Source: Rosellinia necatrix
Taxonomy: Eukaryota > Ascomycota > Sordariomycetes > Xylariales > Xylariaceae
NCBI GenBank assembly: GCA_021209875.1
Contig: JAGYVD010000003.1
Coordinates: 3,410,001 to 3,474,000 of the forward strand
Length of the DNA: 64,000 nt
Reading direction: 5' to 3'
Below, piece by piece: positions 11,774 to 24,515 of this stretch (positions are counted from its first letter, which is position 1; every line of letters starts with the position of its first letter). Under the pieces are notes generated by a model. That model worked only from the letters and a program-made list of their open reading frames with translations. It was not told the DNA's origin and searched no databases. A program made the translations under genes and the position numbers.

Positions 11774-11861
11774 CTCTATTCGTCCTCTATTCGTCCTCTA
11801 TTCGTCCTCTATTCGTCCTCTATTCGTCCTCTATTCGTCCTCTATTCGTCCTCTATTCGTT
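11774..11861. repeat. 11-bp minisatellite (CTCTATTCGTC)n, eight copies
   Basis: Eight near-perfect head-to-tail copies of an 11-bp unit, 600 bases downstream of the chitin synthase stop. As 11 is not a multiple of three, all frames are read and several short ORFs arise artificially. Seen directly. Confidence 0.92.
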
Positions 11862-12182
11862 CCCCTGTTCCAGTGCCTTTCCGCCACACGGAAAAAAAAG
11901 TAAGACAAAAATTAAGGAGAAAAACAAATATCAACGTGCCCTTGCTTCCGTCCAGCTCGGTTACGTTTTCAGGTTGTCGCCCCCATGACTGGTGGTACAG
12001 CACAACGCTGTGCCATAGCCATCCATTTCCCACCACGTCGCCCCATGCTCTTGGACTCCCGCTTCGAGCTTGATTGGACTACGTCGAAGCACATTAGGTA
12101 GCACCATTTCTGTTTTCCAAACAATAAACGTGGGAGTGGTTATTAAAATTATACAGGTGGTATTTATCTAATCTAAAGCAGA

Positions 12183-12210
12183 GTCGGCGTCGGCGTCGGC
12201 GTCGGCGTCG
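12183..12210. repeat. (GTCGGC)n hexanucleotide repeat
   Basis: Between four and five perfect hexamer units in the 3' flank of the chitin synthase gene. Confidence 0.85.
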
Positions 12211-12452
12211 CTTGGCGCGGCCGGTACAGTATGTGTCACTAATACGACGAATGCGATCCATGTATGAGGATAGCTAGCTCCCTAAATGCTTCCTTTTTGA
12301 CCCGAAAAAAAAAACAGTGCAACAAAACGCCGTTCTATCATGCAGTAATGACCCTTGTCATCCATCCAAACAATGTCGTAAAGATGCTTATTATTCGAGC
12401 TGCTTCCTGTGACTTGGCCTAACCGCCACCCCCCCCCAATCTAACACGGCCA

Positions 12453-14973
12453 TTACGCGTCCAACCTCTCCGTCGCAAGTGGGCTCCGACCGGTTCTTCT
12501 CTCATTGCCACCGCCCTGCAAGCCGCCGCCCTGCCTCGCCGAGCGCGATGGGTGGCCTCTTGCAGCGGGTGGTGTGGCTGCCCCAGGCGAGTTCGCACGA
12601 GATGAATGAGAGCTCACGCTACTGCCGTGGCTCTGGGGTCGTTGTTGGGTTTCGGTTCGTTCTGTATCGACCGCTGCGACTCCCTTACCGACCTCCCACT
12701 CGGCTTTGCTCATGTCGACGTCTCCGATTTCGTATACCTGACCAGGTGTTGGAATAGCATACTTCTTTGAGCTCTCTACGAAATGGTTGTACTGATTTGC
12801 TTGTGCTAGTTCGTATTTTTTGCGGTCTTCTTCTCCCATAATGCTCTCAACTCGTCTGGGGAGGTATACAGAGTTATTCCCAGTAGTTAGAAAGCTTTCC
12901 CAAGAGTCGCGATGTTGCAGCGCGAGGCGGCTTTTCATGCCGTAAGATGATTCGCCCAGCGTGTTAAAACTGTATCTCGAGTCTTCGTCATGGACATAAA
13001 AGCCATCGGCTTTCTTCTCAGGTGCGGCAAACTTGCCCTCGATCCTCTCGGGGGGTAACAGGTTAGCCTTGTTGCTCTTGCTCCTCGCGACGGCAGCCCC
13101 TTTCTCCTTCACACTATTGCCCCTCTGTATCTCTGCAGCAGGCATGAATGTCTCCGGTACGATATTAAGATCGTCTCCAGTGTTTTCCGCTTGCTCTATG
13201 GCCTGCTGTGGTGTGGTATCATGGTCGGCAGTGGCTGCATCAGCACGCGGGCCACCCCAGGTTCGCTGGCCAGCCGTAAAGATCCCATACACCATATAGT
13301 ACCAGTTGAAAAAAGGGTTGAGGACAAACATGACCGGGTAGAGCATAATCTTGAATCTCTTTAGTTTCCAGCCGAAGTAAATCATGAGCAGCCAGTTCAG
13401 TCCGAGTGAGACTCCGATGAATCCAATGGGGAGTTGGTCAACTCTCACGGTCGTTGTTACGAGGGATAACACGAGTATAAAGAACAGGAGCGCGGTGGTC
13501 CGGATAGTGTTCTGTGCAAAACGGACTATTAGCAGTATCGGGTACCGCTTCCAGAGGCGCCAATCCGTCAACATGCACACTTCGTTCGTGATGAACCCAA
13601 GAAACCACCTTCGCCGTTGCTTAATCAGCGATTTCACAGTCTGGACCGCTTCGGTTTTGCAGAATGCGGACGTGCACATTTGAATCTGGTATCGCTTCTT
13701 CGCACCGATCATGAAGAGATGCGTCAGCCATCGATCCTCGCCAAGGTGGCTCTTGGCGAAATCAAACAAGTCCTCACACTCCTCGGCCTTGTCAGCAAAG
13801 TAATATTTGGCCATTCTACGGAATGCAGAAAACCGCAACATGGTCAGAGCTCCCGGTAGACATGTTACGGCACCACAGCCAGACTCGACGGTGCGCTCGA
13901 ACAACTGTCCGTGGACATATTCCATATCCTGGAGGAGGGTGATGAGACTGTGTTTCTTCGTAGTTGAAGTGATGACGCCAGTCATAGCGAGCATATCTCT
14001 GCGATTACCAGGGCTTAGCTCCATGTCATAAACAAAGTTCTGCAGGCACACTCGGTCTAGTATGCAGTCGGAGTCGATGAAGAGAATGAACAGGTTATCG
14101 TTCCTCTTGAGGTATTCCTTGTACACCTTATCGATGAGTTTGAAAGTAGACTTCTGGCAGTGGCGCTTTCCTCCGTGCGGAAATCGAGAGACAGTGATGC
14201 GGGCTGATTTGTAAGACACATCAATACTCTTCGGGTATGACTCTAGGGTCAGGGGGACGCCAAGCTTCTCGATGGTGTTGAGATATAGTTCATCCTCTTG
14301 ATCTCCGTCGAATGAAAGAAAGACGTGGATGCAGGACGGAGGATAGTCACAGTCTACGACCGAGTTAATGGCAGTGATAAGAACATCTGGCTCTTCCTTG
14401 TAGCAGGGCATGACTATGACGACCTTCGGCGCGGAAACCTCGTCCAGTACTTGCTTGATCCTTTTCGTTCGTCCAAGCTGGTTGGTGACGACCTGGTAGA
14501 CACAGAAAAGCCAGGGGATGGTCAAAAGACCAGCAAAACTCCAGAATGCAAACCATTGCAAAACAACAACCACATCGGCGGGGAAGTGTTGCGTGATCTC
14601 AGTCGGAAGCGGCAATGTAACAATCATAATGGGTAGGAAGATGAGTCTATCAATTCATTAGCCTTGGGAACGACGTCACAATGAGACAATTTGCGGACGT
14701 ACCGGAAGGCCAGGAATATTATCGATATGATGACGGCCAGAACTCTGATGGTCCAATGCTCCGCCTTCCTGAACACCTTATACAGGCAGTACAGGAATGC
14801 GGCTATCCACAAGAACCATTCCAAGATCGCCGCTAGCATAATAACACCAACGATAGCCGTGTAGATGATCTGTGCAAGCTGTTAGCCTAGCCCATATCGA
14901 TATAGCGAGTTGAGTGAGCATGGTCAGTTCGTACCTCGTGGACTGGCCACTCGGCGGCTGTGTACTGCTGCAT
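12453..14973 (-). CDS. Chitin synthase, class VI-like (QRRRW glycosyltransferase family 2)
   Basis: Membrane processive glycosyltransferase polymerising GlcNAc from UDP-GlcNAc into cell-wall chitin. Three exons on the minus strand: 14973-14935 (only 13 codons), 14869-14703 and 14646-12453, with introns of 65 and 56 nt; 799 residues. Transmembrane segments occur at the N-terminus (IVGVIMLAAILEWFLWIAAF and VLAVIISIIFLAFRLIFLP). The catalytic core has VVIVMPCYKEEPDV, FLSFDGDQEDE, FIDSDC (DSD), the GEDRWLTHLF motif (ED acceptor site) and QRRRW. Further membrane helices (TALLFFILVLSLVTTTV, GVSLGLNWLLMIYFGW) and a long disordered Ser/Arg-rich tail follow. There is no myosin head, no cytochrome b5 domain and no N-terminal class I-III domain, and the size matches the ChsD/Chs7 group. 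Family certain; class inferred. Confidence 0.93.
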
Positions 14974-15649
14974 CTTGACGGCCGATATTATGTGAAGTAT
15001 TACGGTGGCCCGAGATGGAAGAGCAGACAAACGACGATAGATAAAGATGTTCGCTCAGGAGTTGTCCCCGGGTCAGAGCTTAGCGGAAGCCGGTGTCTTC
15101 TTATGTGAGCATCCGCAAGGCTTCAGATCGGACGAGCAACACCTGTGTAGAGGGAGGGTCTTGTCAACACAAATTGGCGGCTAATTAGAGATCGGCTACG
15201 ACCCGTCAGTGCCGATCACTACCCCACGGCGCGGGCGAAGGATACTCGCCCACGTTTTTGGAGGGGGATTTTATTGATCACGAGTTTTGTACCGGTTGGG
15301 CGCTTCCAGGAAGCCGGAACAGGTGGGCAGAAGTCGATGCGGTGTGGCTAGTCGAGAGGCTCGGTTACCCGAGGAGCCGGGTGTAAGGTAACACAATGCT
15401 CGTAAACGAAAAGTAGTTGAAAGAAGAAAAAAAAACAATATAGCGCTTGCCGACCCGGGTATGGAGCAAATGGGAAGCAAACAGACCCAGATATCCAGCT
15501 GGGATCGATCACTGTTGACGACTGTGCAATGAGCTAAGCACAATCTAACGAGAGAATTGACACTCCTGCTGGCCGTGACGGCTCGTAGGTTGCTTGTATT
15601 TTGCTTGGATGTTGCCTGTACCCTGCTGCAGGCGGATGCACAAGACACA

Positions 15650-15668
15650 CACAGACAGACAGACAGAC

Positions 15669-15700
<32 letters not shown>
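15650..15700. repeat. Compound microsatellite (ACAG)n(AG)n
   Basis: About six ACAG units followed by about 13 AG units, 680 bases upstream of the chitin synthase start. It could lie in the 5' UTR or promoter of that gene. Seen directly. Confidence 0.9.
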
Positions 15701-17655
15701 CGTTTGCTCGGCCGATGGTCTAGCAAGGGGCGTATGGAGATTATCAACACGGACGGTTGATAAGGGGGGCGTGGGCACGAGGATTTTTGCTGTGAGTGGG
15801 AGGCCACAGAAATGAGATGCCAACGATATCCCAGTGATATCCCACGGAGACCGAGGTAGAGACAGGAGGGAAGGGGACGAAGTGGACGGCGGTGCCGACT
15901 TGTTAAAGGGACGGCAACACAAGAGAACAACGGACCCGGGCAGCTGAGCCTAATGGCACCCGGTACATAAATCGGATCTGGCCAGGCGGAGGGGATTATA
16001 CACTCCCTACTTGTAGGTACGTGGTTGTGCAGCCCTTCAAGATCCAGATCTCGCGGGCGAACATGGGTGTGTAGCATTCATGGGAACGAGCTGCAGGTGA
16101 GTTGCATCCACGGCGGGTTCTTACAGGCCACAAAAGGGGAGCAGGTTGGCCGGATCCATGGCCTGAAGTCCAGAGGGTGGTGTATATTTGGAAACGACCG
16201 GCGAGGGCGGGACGCCGTACTGTGCTGCTGCCGTCAATTGCACGGCAGTATTGCACGGGATTCTGGGATCATGGGATTATGGGATTATGGGATTGTATCG
16301 TATTGACGCACGAGCAGATCGTGTTCCCGATGCAGGGTGACCGACATCTGGCGATGGCTTCGTTCTCGCTTGGCTGATACGGATCTTGGCTTGGGGGGGT
16401 TCTGCTGTGTCTAACCAGCTAGCGCGCGACCGAGCTTCCAATCGCAACACAGCTGGCGTTTCGCATGCAGTTACTAACCTAGCAGGAATATTTGTCAATT
16501 TTTATTTTTATTTTTTTTAATTTTTTTTATAAGTGTACTCAGTAGGTAGTATTCAGACCATTTTAATACTACCTATTAACTTCTAGATCCCTACCTATCA
16601 CTACCTAGCTACCTACCTAGGTACCTAATACTATTAGTACCCACTGACTTGTACATCCCCACCTCGGGAGACAACCTTGGAAGCACAATATAGCACACGG
16701 ACGTGGATGCCCTAGGTAGCTATCTACTATGTAATACTCCAATCAGCCTGCGCCGTCTATATACAGGCGCCCTAAGGCGCTCAAACCCGTACTCGGTTAC
16801 GATCCGGTACCTAAGAAGTTAGGCGTCTACCTCCCTATATTAGGTACTTATCTACCTACCTAAGTTACCTTACGTGCGTAGCAGCATACTAGGTACCTTA
16901 AGTAGGTATTTAAGGTAAGTAGCAACTACCTAGATAGGTATGGAGGTAGGTAACCTGTAAGTAGGTAGGTAGGTAGGTAGGTAGGCAAATGCCTAGGTAG
17001 ATTGCTATAACTATCTAGGTAGGTACTAGTTATCAAGCGACGATGGGGGTTGGCAAGTTGGTAGGGGCATGTGGCCTTGGGGAGGAAAGCCCCAGCGTCA
17101 AAGTGAATGCATGCGCGAGACTCGTAAAACGTAGCGTACCGGACATACGCTTCGGGGGGGTCTTGTAACGCTCTACTCTGTATAGCGTTGGTTAGCAAAG
17201 CTAAACGGACACCATAGGCTGGCGGCTCTGCCTGGTGACGCTGATCTTAGCGGTTGTTGCTGTCCTGCCATTTGTTCATTTGCTGTCGCTCTGCTGTCTC
17301 GAGGCCTGATGATCGAATGGACTGTGATGGCGGACGCGGAAAATTCGCAACTCGCCACCTCCAATAATTAACACACGGCATGGATAACACAACAAGCGCC
17401 CTGTAGTGTACGTTTGTAAAAGGCAAAGGCGTACGCACGTAACTGACTGCCAAGATACCTAGTTATTTCTAGAGGTAGGTAGTACGAGGTATATTGGGCA
17501 CCTACTACTACTACTACTATTACTACTACCTAGGTACCTCGATAGGTACCTACCTACCTACTCATGTGCCTGCTTATACCTTCGTGACAGCACCATCCGT
17601 GGCCGGCCAGTATCGACATTTCCAAGTTGTTTCTCTGTTGGTGTGTCTACCATCC

Positions 17656-17693
17656 ACCGTCTACCGTCTACCGTCTACCGTCTACCGTCTACC
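17656..17693. repeat. 7-bp tandem repeat (ACCGTCT)n, five copies
   Basis: Five perfect units of ACCGTCT in a non-coding region; frame-shifting repeats here produce several short artificial ORFs. Confidence 0.9.
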
Positions 17694-18650
17694 CGGCGAC
17701 CCGCATTTGTCATATTGCGGCATTACGGCTACGAAAAGCTCGAACCAATAGCAGCAACTGCCGAAGCACGCCCCCAGGCACTGATACCGCCGACCATGCG
17801 TCATCGGCACTATATGGGCGGGCGGGTGTCTTAGCTTTCCTTTGGAGGCGTTTGGCGGTGGAGCGGGTGGCTTTATTAGGTCGATATTGCAAGTTCGTAG
17901 TGGAAGCATTCTACCTGTTAGTGTGCGGGAATAGGCGCGACTCCCACAAGCACACAATTAGTCGGGTGAACTTGCTGGTGACTGGTTAGTTGGGCATGCG
18001 CTGTTGCGTTGTTCCATACAGGCTTTGTCGCCTCGGTAGATCATCTACACTAGTAACCACACTAGTACACTACACCAGTCTACCCAGGCTACTTAGGAAA
18101 CTAACCCAATCCGAACAGGCAGTCGGTTGAGCGCATCGCCCTAAGGGCCTTTTTTCTATGTCCTGTGGTGTCTAGTTACACTAGGACTTGTCCGTGGGCT
18201 CGGTCGCCGACGAAGGTGAGGCTGATAATGATTGTGCAGAGTAAGTGCTGACCCCGATTGCTCCCATGAGGAAGGCAGATCGCGACTTGGTATGCAAGTG
18301 TTGCATAGTGGCTGAAGCCGAAGGGGAGATGTAGCCGGTGGATAGTCAGCTGAAACCGACTGGGGGCGAGATGGCGAATTCGATATTGTGTTGTCATTAA
18401 AATCGCTAGATGCCGCACTACGTAGCTATCGCCAAGACACGTTCCTGGCATCAGGGGGGAGGGAGAACTGCCGGGGCTTACCAACTACCTACCAAACATG
18501 CATACTGGGGTGTGTATAGGCAGGTAGGAACTACCTATCTACACTGCCTACCTGGCACCTACGGATATGTAACTACTAACTACCTGTTTACAGTACTATA
18601 TCGGTAAAGACCATGAGCCATCTACAAGTGCCTAGGTAGGTACACTAGGT

Positions 18651-18687
18651 AGTAGTAGTAGTAGTAGTATTAACGTCTAATCTAGGT
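18651..18687 (+). repeat. Dispersed element copy D: (AGT)n plus core, truncated
   Basis: AGT triplets followed by TATTAACGTCTAATCTAGGT; the copy then runs into a TAGG repeat instead of the GTCTGA seen in copies A-C. Same orientation as the other three. Confidence 0.75.
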
Positions 18688-20474
18688 AGGTAGGTGGGTG
18701 GGTAGGTAGGTGCTAACGTAGGTATCTGATGCTTGTTGAAGCGATTGAAGCGATCCCCATCGCATCGGCATCCAACCCCCCTCTCTAATATATGTACACT
18801 ACCGTGTAATATGTGAACAACCTTGAGGTTACTACAGGGTACGTGTATATGTATACGTAGTACAGTTTCGAATGGGCGATCTGGAAGGGGAATATCGCGG
18901 CCGAAGATTGAGAAACGAACAAATCCAACAAACTAACAATCAATTCACATGCAATGCATGTGTAAATGGTTTCTTCTTTGTGGTTATCACTTATTTATAC
19001 ACATGGCCTTTCTTATCCAATGTAATAACGCTCGCCGACCCTCGTTCGACTCTCATCCGACTCTCGTCGCCGCGCTCATGACGACGCTTTTGTTCTCGTG
19101 AGCCCAGTGCCTCGAACCCCCTTCGCTTAACCCCCCGGTCCTTGTCTTGCGGCGTCCAGATCGTCCACGAAGGATCCGGATCCTTGCAAACCATCATGCG
19201 TGTATCAGCTACGGGGTGGCATTGCAGCGTGGAAGAGCAGTCAAAATTCCGGTCGAGTGACAATTCGCGAGCCGAATAAGGCGAGGGCAATCTTCTGCGC
19301 CCGACCAAATATAATAACCGTTTTACCCGAACAGTGGTGGCGCATTGCCTGGAAGATCTGTTGTCCATCGCCAAATGGCACCAAAAGAGCCCTCAAGAAG
19401 CCTAGAAGGGGCGTTGATTCCCCTTCGGAACGGGCTACCCAGCTCCCATCAAAAGCCCTAATGAGGGGTTTCGTCCCGATCGCCCCGCCCAGTACTATAG
19501 TCAGAAGGCTAGAAGAAAACAATACACTCACCTTGCCTTCTGGCGCTGTTTAACGTTACTTTGTGTGCAATAGAGGAGCGGAAGGCAGCTGGGAACTGGG
19601 GCTAGATCTCAGCAGATACCATAACGCCTACATACGTTTCAACAGTCCTCGGGGAAGCCGTTAATTTGATGCAGCCGAATGTTCATCCCAACATTGTTCA
19701 AGAAGGTATGAGGAGTGGTGCATCGTCACAATATTTATCACTTATCACGCCATTGACCGAGATAAAGAATGATTTCCCAGCTAACCACTCAAACCGGGTG
19801 GAAGGCAACGCGCCTGTTTGACCAGGGCTATGAAGCAATCCTCAGCTAAGCTTACATAAAACTGACGAACAGCCACGCGACGTGCATTCACATGGCCGTA
19901 TGAGTTAATCCCATGCCGATGAGCTTGCTTTTGGTGATGGTCACCGATTGTACCTGTCTAGGGCAAATTTAGCGCGTATCGAGCCCTTCAATCTCTCCTA
20001 GTCCCATTATAATTTCATCTCCAGTGTTGGGGTTCAGCATCTACTCGGCTCTGTTGTCCACCGTTAGTTTAGCGAGAACGCTGAACAACAAGGCGAATTA
20101 GCTTTTAACAACTTTCCCCTTTTGCATTAAGCGTGTAACGAGAGATGCGATGCAACCCGTGCGCGTCCGTAGGGACGCTTCCATGACCTATCGTCATGTG
20201 TGGTTATCACGTAGCTCATGTTGTCGCCTAAGGCATTTTTCATGCTGAGCTTAAAGGATCCGGTGTTTGATGGATGTAGGTGCAAGTGCCTACAGGGTGA
20301 TTTGAGCGCACTAGTGCCTGTTCGAGGCGACTCGCAAGGGTTTGTATGTTTGTTAATTACCAATGGATTACCTCTCAGGTCCTATATGGCGCGAAGAGCG
20401 TATATGTTAGCTCCTCTCTCATAATCCTAATGTATTCGATATCTTGGATTGTAAAGCCAATTCCGTGGACGACG

Positions 20475-23400
20475 TCAAGAATCTGTGCACTTTCGACGCT
20501 TGTCTGGTATGCTTGGCTCTAACGGGCTCAAGACAGATTCCTTGCCATCACACGTATCGTGACTAGACAAGGCCTTCACTTCAGGGCCATGCCAAATTTC
20601 TTTGTTGTGTTTGTCATTTCGTTGGTGGGTGTGGGCATACCAGTCAACATCGCTTAATTGAAGCCGGCGAATCCGTTGTCCGCGGTCTCTGTTGAATTTG
20701 TCACTCCGGTTGGTGTGATAGGAAGGAGGTTTATCGTGGCCTGAATCATTTGATCTGTGAATATTTGGGTTGGATATAAGGGGCGGTAGGAGAGTATCAC
20801 CATCTAGGTCGTCATTTTCGCGCATATCGTAGTTAAGAACCAGGTTTTTGATACGTTGTTGCTCCTCACGCTCAGCCTGCTGCTGGTTCTTCATTGCAAC
20901 CGCGAAAGTTGAATCGGAGGGGAGCACCACATTGCGAGTCTATCTTGTTAGTAATAGCCAACAAAGGTTGTGTGCAGATTACCCACCTGTTGCCTATTGC
21001 CTCTCTTCGTAAGGAGAGAGAAGGCCATTGTGCTTGTATTGTCCTGATTTTGTTCTTCCGAGTCCGTTATGGTTGAAGGGTCGCGTGCCTTGGAGCGAAG
21101 AGGCAAGGGGACGTCGAACAGAGGCTTGCGGTCGAACTTTCGAGATTCTAAACTCTCAGACATCATTTTTGCAAACTCACGATCAAACTCGGCCTCAGCC
21201 TCCGGATCAAATTCTTCAGCTTTTTTGGTCACCACAATAGCTTCTTCTTCTGAATCCGAGAATTTGATAGATTGAGAGTGGTCATTCTGGTCATCGAGAT
21301 CCTGCGATGATTAGTTAAGGCCCATATAGCTACTATAGCAGTAAGGCCGCTCACCTCGCCATCGTCGTCTTCAGCCTCCTCGTCATCCCCACCAGACTCT
21401 GATTCTCTGTCGCTCTCCGCCTCGAGTTCTCCGGCTTCTCCGTCACCTTCTACTCTATCATCGTCAGATGAACGAATAGACTGGTCGTCGTGGTCTGTCG
21501 CCTTATCAGCACCAGAATTCTTATGGTCTTGGGCGATTGCCAGCTGGAATGCTTTCGCTGCTTCTTCGAGGTTAGTAGCTAGCTTCCACTGCGGTCTCGT
21601 CAGAATGAATGTGTCCTGGACGATGAATTCAATATCCATCGGGAGTGGGTGTTTCGTGTAGATGTAGTACTGCAGTTTCGTTAAAATATGCCCCGTGTTG
21701 TCGTGCGATGAAACGAACCTGGAGAAATGAAAGGAAATATTCAAGCTTTTTGCCTGCAGCTCCCCGGCTGAAGAACATGCCACATGTCTCAAGCATTGTC
21801 GCGATGAGTCGAATGCGGAAAAAATCATCAGGCATATCGAAAGGGTTCGGACGGCCGGGAACGGGTGGCCCGCCTTTTTTTACCCCCAGATTAGTTGATC
21901 GTCCATTTTCTAAGGAATATGAACTTACCATGGCCAAAGGTCAGAATCTTGTACATGACATCGAATATCACAGGATGTTCCAGCATTCTGTAGTTGTAGA
22001 GTTCGCCGATGTACTTGATTTCCGCAATACGTCGTTGATTGTACCTAAACTCATTTTGCTCCAGACCGAACGTAACCGCATCAATAACTTGGTCAATGAC
22101 CATGAGTACAAAGCTTGGGTGATATCGGTATATGGCACTGAGGAGGATTGCAAGAATATGGATGCTGCCGTACTTAACTTTGGCAGGCCTTGTAAATATT
22201 TTTGCAAGAATGGCTACCACCTATTTTCAACTTTAGTACGAGCTAGCGCCTCGGACTGATGGCGAGTCTTATTAGCATACCTCGGGTTCTTCCCAATGTA
22301 GTCGTCTAATCTGCTTTAGGATCTTTGTGTAATTCCGCTTCGTCATATCCACGTATATCAGTTTGCGGATAAACAATTCTGTGGGGGTTCGTTCTTTTTG
22401 TTGGATGGATGCTCTCTGGGGAGGATCAACGTAGTAGATAGCATTCTCGATGAGCATCCGTTCTGGCTGCCCGATATGCTGAACGGATTTCTTGCGTTGA
22501 AGCGTCTCCAGTAAAGTTGCCATACGAGGCGAAGTATCAGCATTTCGTAGGAGATACCTTCCGCAATTCTCCAGAAGATTGCAGATGATCTCTATGTTCA
22601 TCCGAGAGAAGTCATCCAGGCTGACCTTCAGGCAATGAAATACCACATGCTCAGGCACTATACCGAACTTCGTTAACTCGGCTAGGTATCTGATGTTGCT
22701 CAGCCTAACTTGACCAAGGAAATCCTTCTCTTTTCGTCGTTGAAGGCTTCGGAATTCCATGTCTAAATAGTCAACAACACCTTTTGGAATATCAGCCATG
22801 TATCTGCCTAGAGTAGCAATAAGGCGTGACCAGTATGGCAAAAGGTCCGTTCGGCCTCTAGGTACCTCTGTAAGCCCCTTGATTAGTCGATTTCGTGACG
22901 CCTTGGAGTTTAGGAAACAGAACTCGATGGCTGTTTGATCAGTTGCCTCCTTGCTCGTGAGATCTGGCAGCCCGGTCAGGAGGACGTCGACCTGCGCACC
23001 AATCGTTTTATTTGCTATAGCCGTCGATTGGTCGTCGTTCGCATCAATAGCCTTGACTGTATCCACCATGTCCGAAGAGTCAATCCTTTTGCCGACCGCT
23101 TCGTCCGTATCTGTTTTCTTCTTCTTGCCATCCTCCAATAGTATACCAGGGACTTTCCCCTTAAGGTCAACCAGATTTTCGTAGAAGCGACGCTCATCCT
23201 CGTCTCCCCAGATACCCGCACCTTCGCTTTGGCCCCTTAGGTACTCTCCAGTCTTGACAAGGCCGATCGAGCCGTTGGTGCTAGAGAATCCATCCCCGGC
23301 CTCTTTCAGGTCGGGCATTTCTGCACCAAGGACATCGGCGATGACTTGGGCATTGGAAGCCAAACGTTCCTGGGCTTTGAGTTGTTTCTCGAAATTGGCC

Positions 23401-24515
23401 TGTCGATCCTCGAATACCTCCCCGGATCTTACATAGGCCTCTGAATTTCGTCCTTTCTGGGCGACAATGTGCTTTTGATCTCGCACCAAGTGTGTTTTGA
23501 CATCCTCGAAGTACTTTTTAAGGACATTTCTAAAGCGTTCTTGCATCTCCGGGGTAGAAAATGGGGGGTCGTCGGGGTCAACTGCACTGGGGTCGGCATC
23601 TCGTTCTGCGCTACTATCGACGGACTTGGCGACACCATCGGCTTCAACCGTCTTGCGGCCCTCAGCACCGGCTGGCTTAACACCCAGGATATCCCAGCTA
23701 AATGACTTCACAAAGACGACCAATAGTGGCAGATTCACGTGTTCTCTGTCATGTCCGAGCATATCCTTGAGGACCTCCAGGGGAAATGGTTCGGCACCAC
23801 CACCCTTTGTCGAATTTGCGACCTTGATCTTAAGTTCAGCGTTTTTCCCGTTTAGGCCGCGAGTCGCATCATCAGGTTTGACGTCATCAAGAGTACGAAG
23901 GACACCGACGAGCCACAGCTCTGTAATCGTTCGTAGGAGGGCCCGTTGGCGAACCAGGCGATCTTTCTCCTCTTTTTCACGCACTTCGGGTACCAGAGTC
24001 TTAAGAAAGCTCTTGTCCGGCGTTGCCATTCCCTTGCCGAGAAGCCATCCGAGGCATTCCGTAAACTCGGCGGGGCCGAAGCGTTGGTGTAGAGCACTGA
24101 CGACCTCGACGGCGGCATCGATCTCGCCTGGCGTCTTGAGTTTGCACAAACCTTCATAGCACGCTGCGACGACCTCGGAGATGTATTTGGTTAGACTTAG
24201 GGTTCGAATATCGTGCAGGAATGTGCTTGAAGCAGAAGAGGATATGGCAGTGCGAAGTCGCCTGATGAAGCCGGTATTTTTTTTGAGCGAGGAGTCCAGG
24301 GGAGAACCAAGGGGGAAAATGTCTATCGTAGTGTCAGTGTCATAGTAAGCCCGTCTTGCCCTTCATCTCACAAACCTGGCTCTCCGCTCCACGCACGCTG
24401 GTTGAGGGACAGCAGCTCGCCTATTATGATGTCGGACGTCAGTGCACGGCGCGAAGCAGATGGGCGGATGGCGGGGCTAAAGGCGATAATACGCACGTCT
24501 TCGTAGACGATCCAT
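20475..24515 (-). CDS. upf2: Nonsense-mediated mRNA decay factor UPF2/NMD2
   Basis: Cytoplasmic NMD scaffold bridging UPF1 and UPF3. Eight exons on the minus strand: 24515-24497, 24420-24376, 24322-22281, 22220-21929, 21873-21719, 21669-21355, 21301-20987 and 20939-20475; 1215 residues, every junction in phase. The first two tiny exons give MDRLRRRELLSLNQRAWSGE and join to DIFPLGSPLDSSLKKNTGF, the usual fungal N-terminus; the 24515 start was chosen for this reason. MIF4G-1 covers about residues 25-240 (FIRRLRTAIS, YISEVVAACYEGL), MIF4G-2 about 470-670 (FLGQVRLSNIRYLAELTKFG, RMNIEIICNLLENCGRYL) and MIF4G-3 about 690-880 (RIAEIKYIGELYNYRM, IRLIATMLETCGMFF). An acidic linker (GGDDEEAEDDDGE) precedes the UPF1-binding C-terminal region (FDPEAEAEFDREFAKMM, LPSDSTFAVAMKNQQQ). 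Confidence 0.95.

Larger units (their letters stand above)
10224..12452. other. Intergenic between Ran-binding protein 5' end and chitin synthase 3' end
   Basis: About 2.2 kb. The right part should contain the 3' UTR of the chitin synthase, and the left part the promoter of the Ran-binding gene. The space is dense in CCTAGGTA words, two copies of the (AGT)n-core element, a 13-bp repeat, an 11-bp minisatellite and a (GTCGGC)n tract. No gene is supported; the ORF at 11726-12073 is produced by the 11-bp minisatellite. Confidence 0.6.
14974..20474. other. 5.5-kb gene-poor, repeat-rich spacer
   Basis: Between the divergent promoter side of the chitin synthase and the 3' end of UPF2. It contains TACCTAGGTA clusters (16530-17010, 17460-17560, 18480-18720), a poly(T)-rich stretch near 16495-16530 and one copy of the (AGT)n-core element. 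The 807-base ORF at 15271-16077 (-) is low complexity, runs through the microsatellite and shows no domain; I do not call it. Minus-strand open frames at about 19241-19531 and 18991-19374 look slightly protein-like but I could not assign them; they may be relics. Confidence 0.5.

Noticed and set aside
11726..12073. Plus-strand ORF with SSIRPLFVLY repeats
   Set aside because: Created by the 11-bp minisatellite; the repeat reads open in several frames.
15271..16077. 268-codon minus-strand ORF upstream of the chitin synthase
   Set aside because: Low-complexity composition, passes through the (ACAG)n(AG)n microsatellite as a Ser/Leu/Cys/Val string, and shows no domain; probably promoter or leader sequence.
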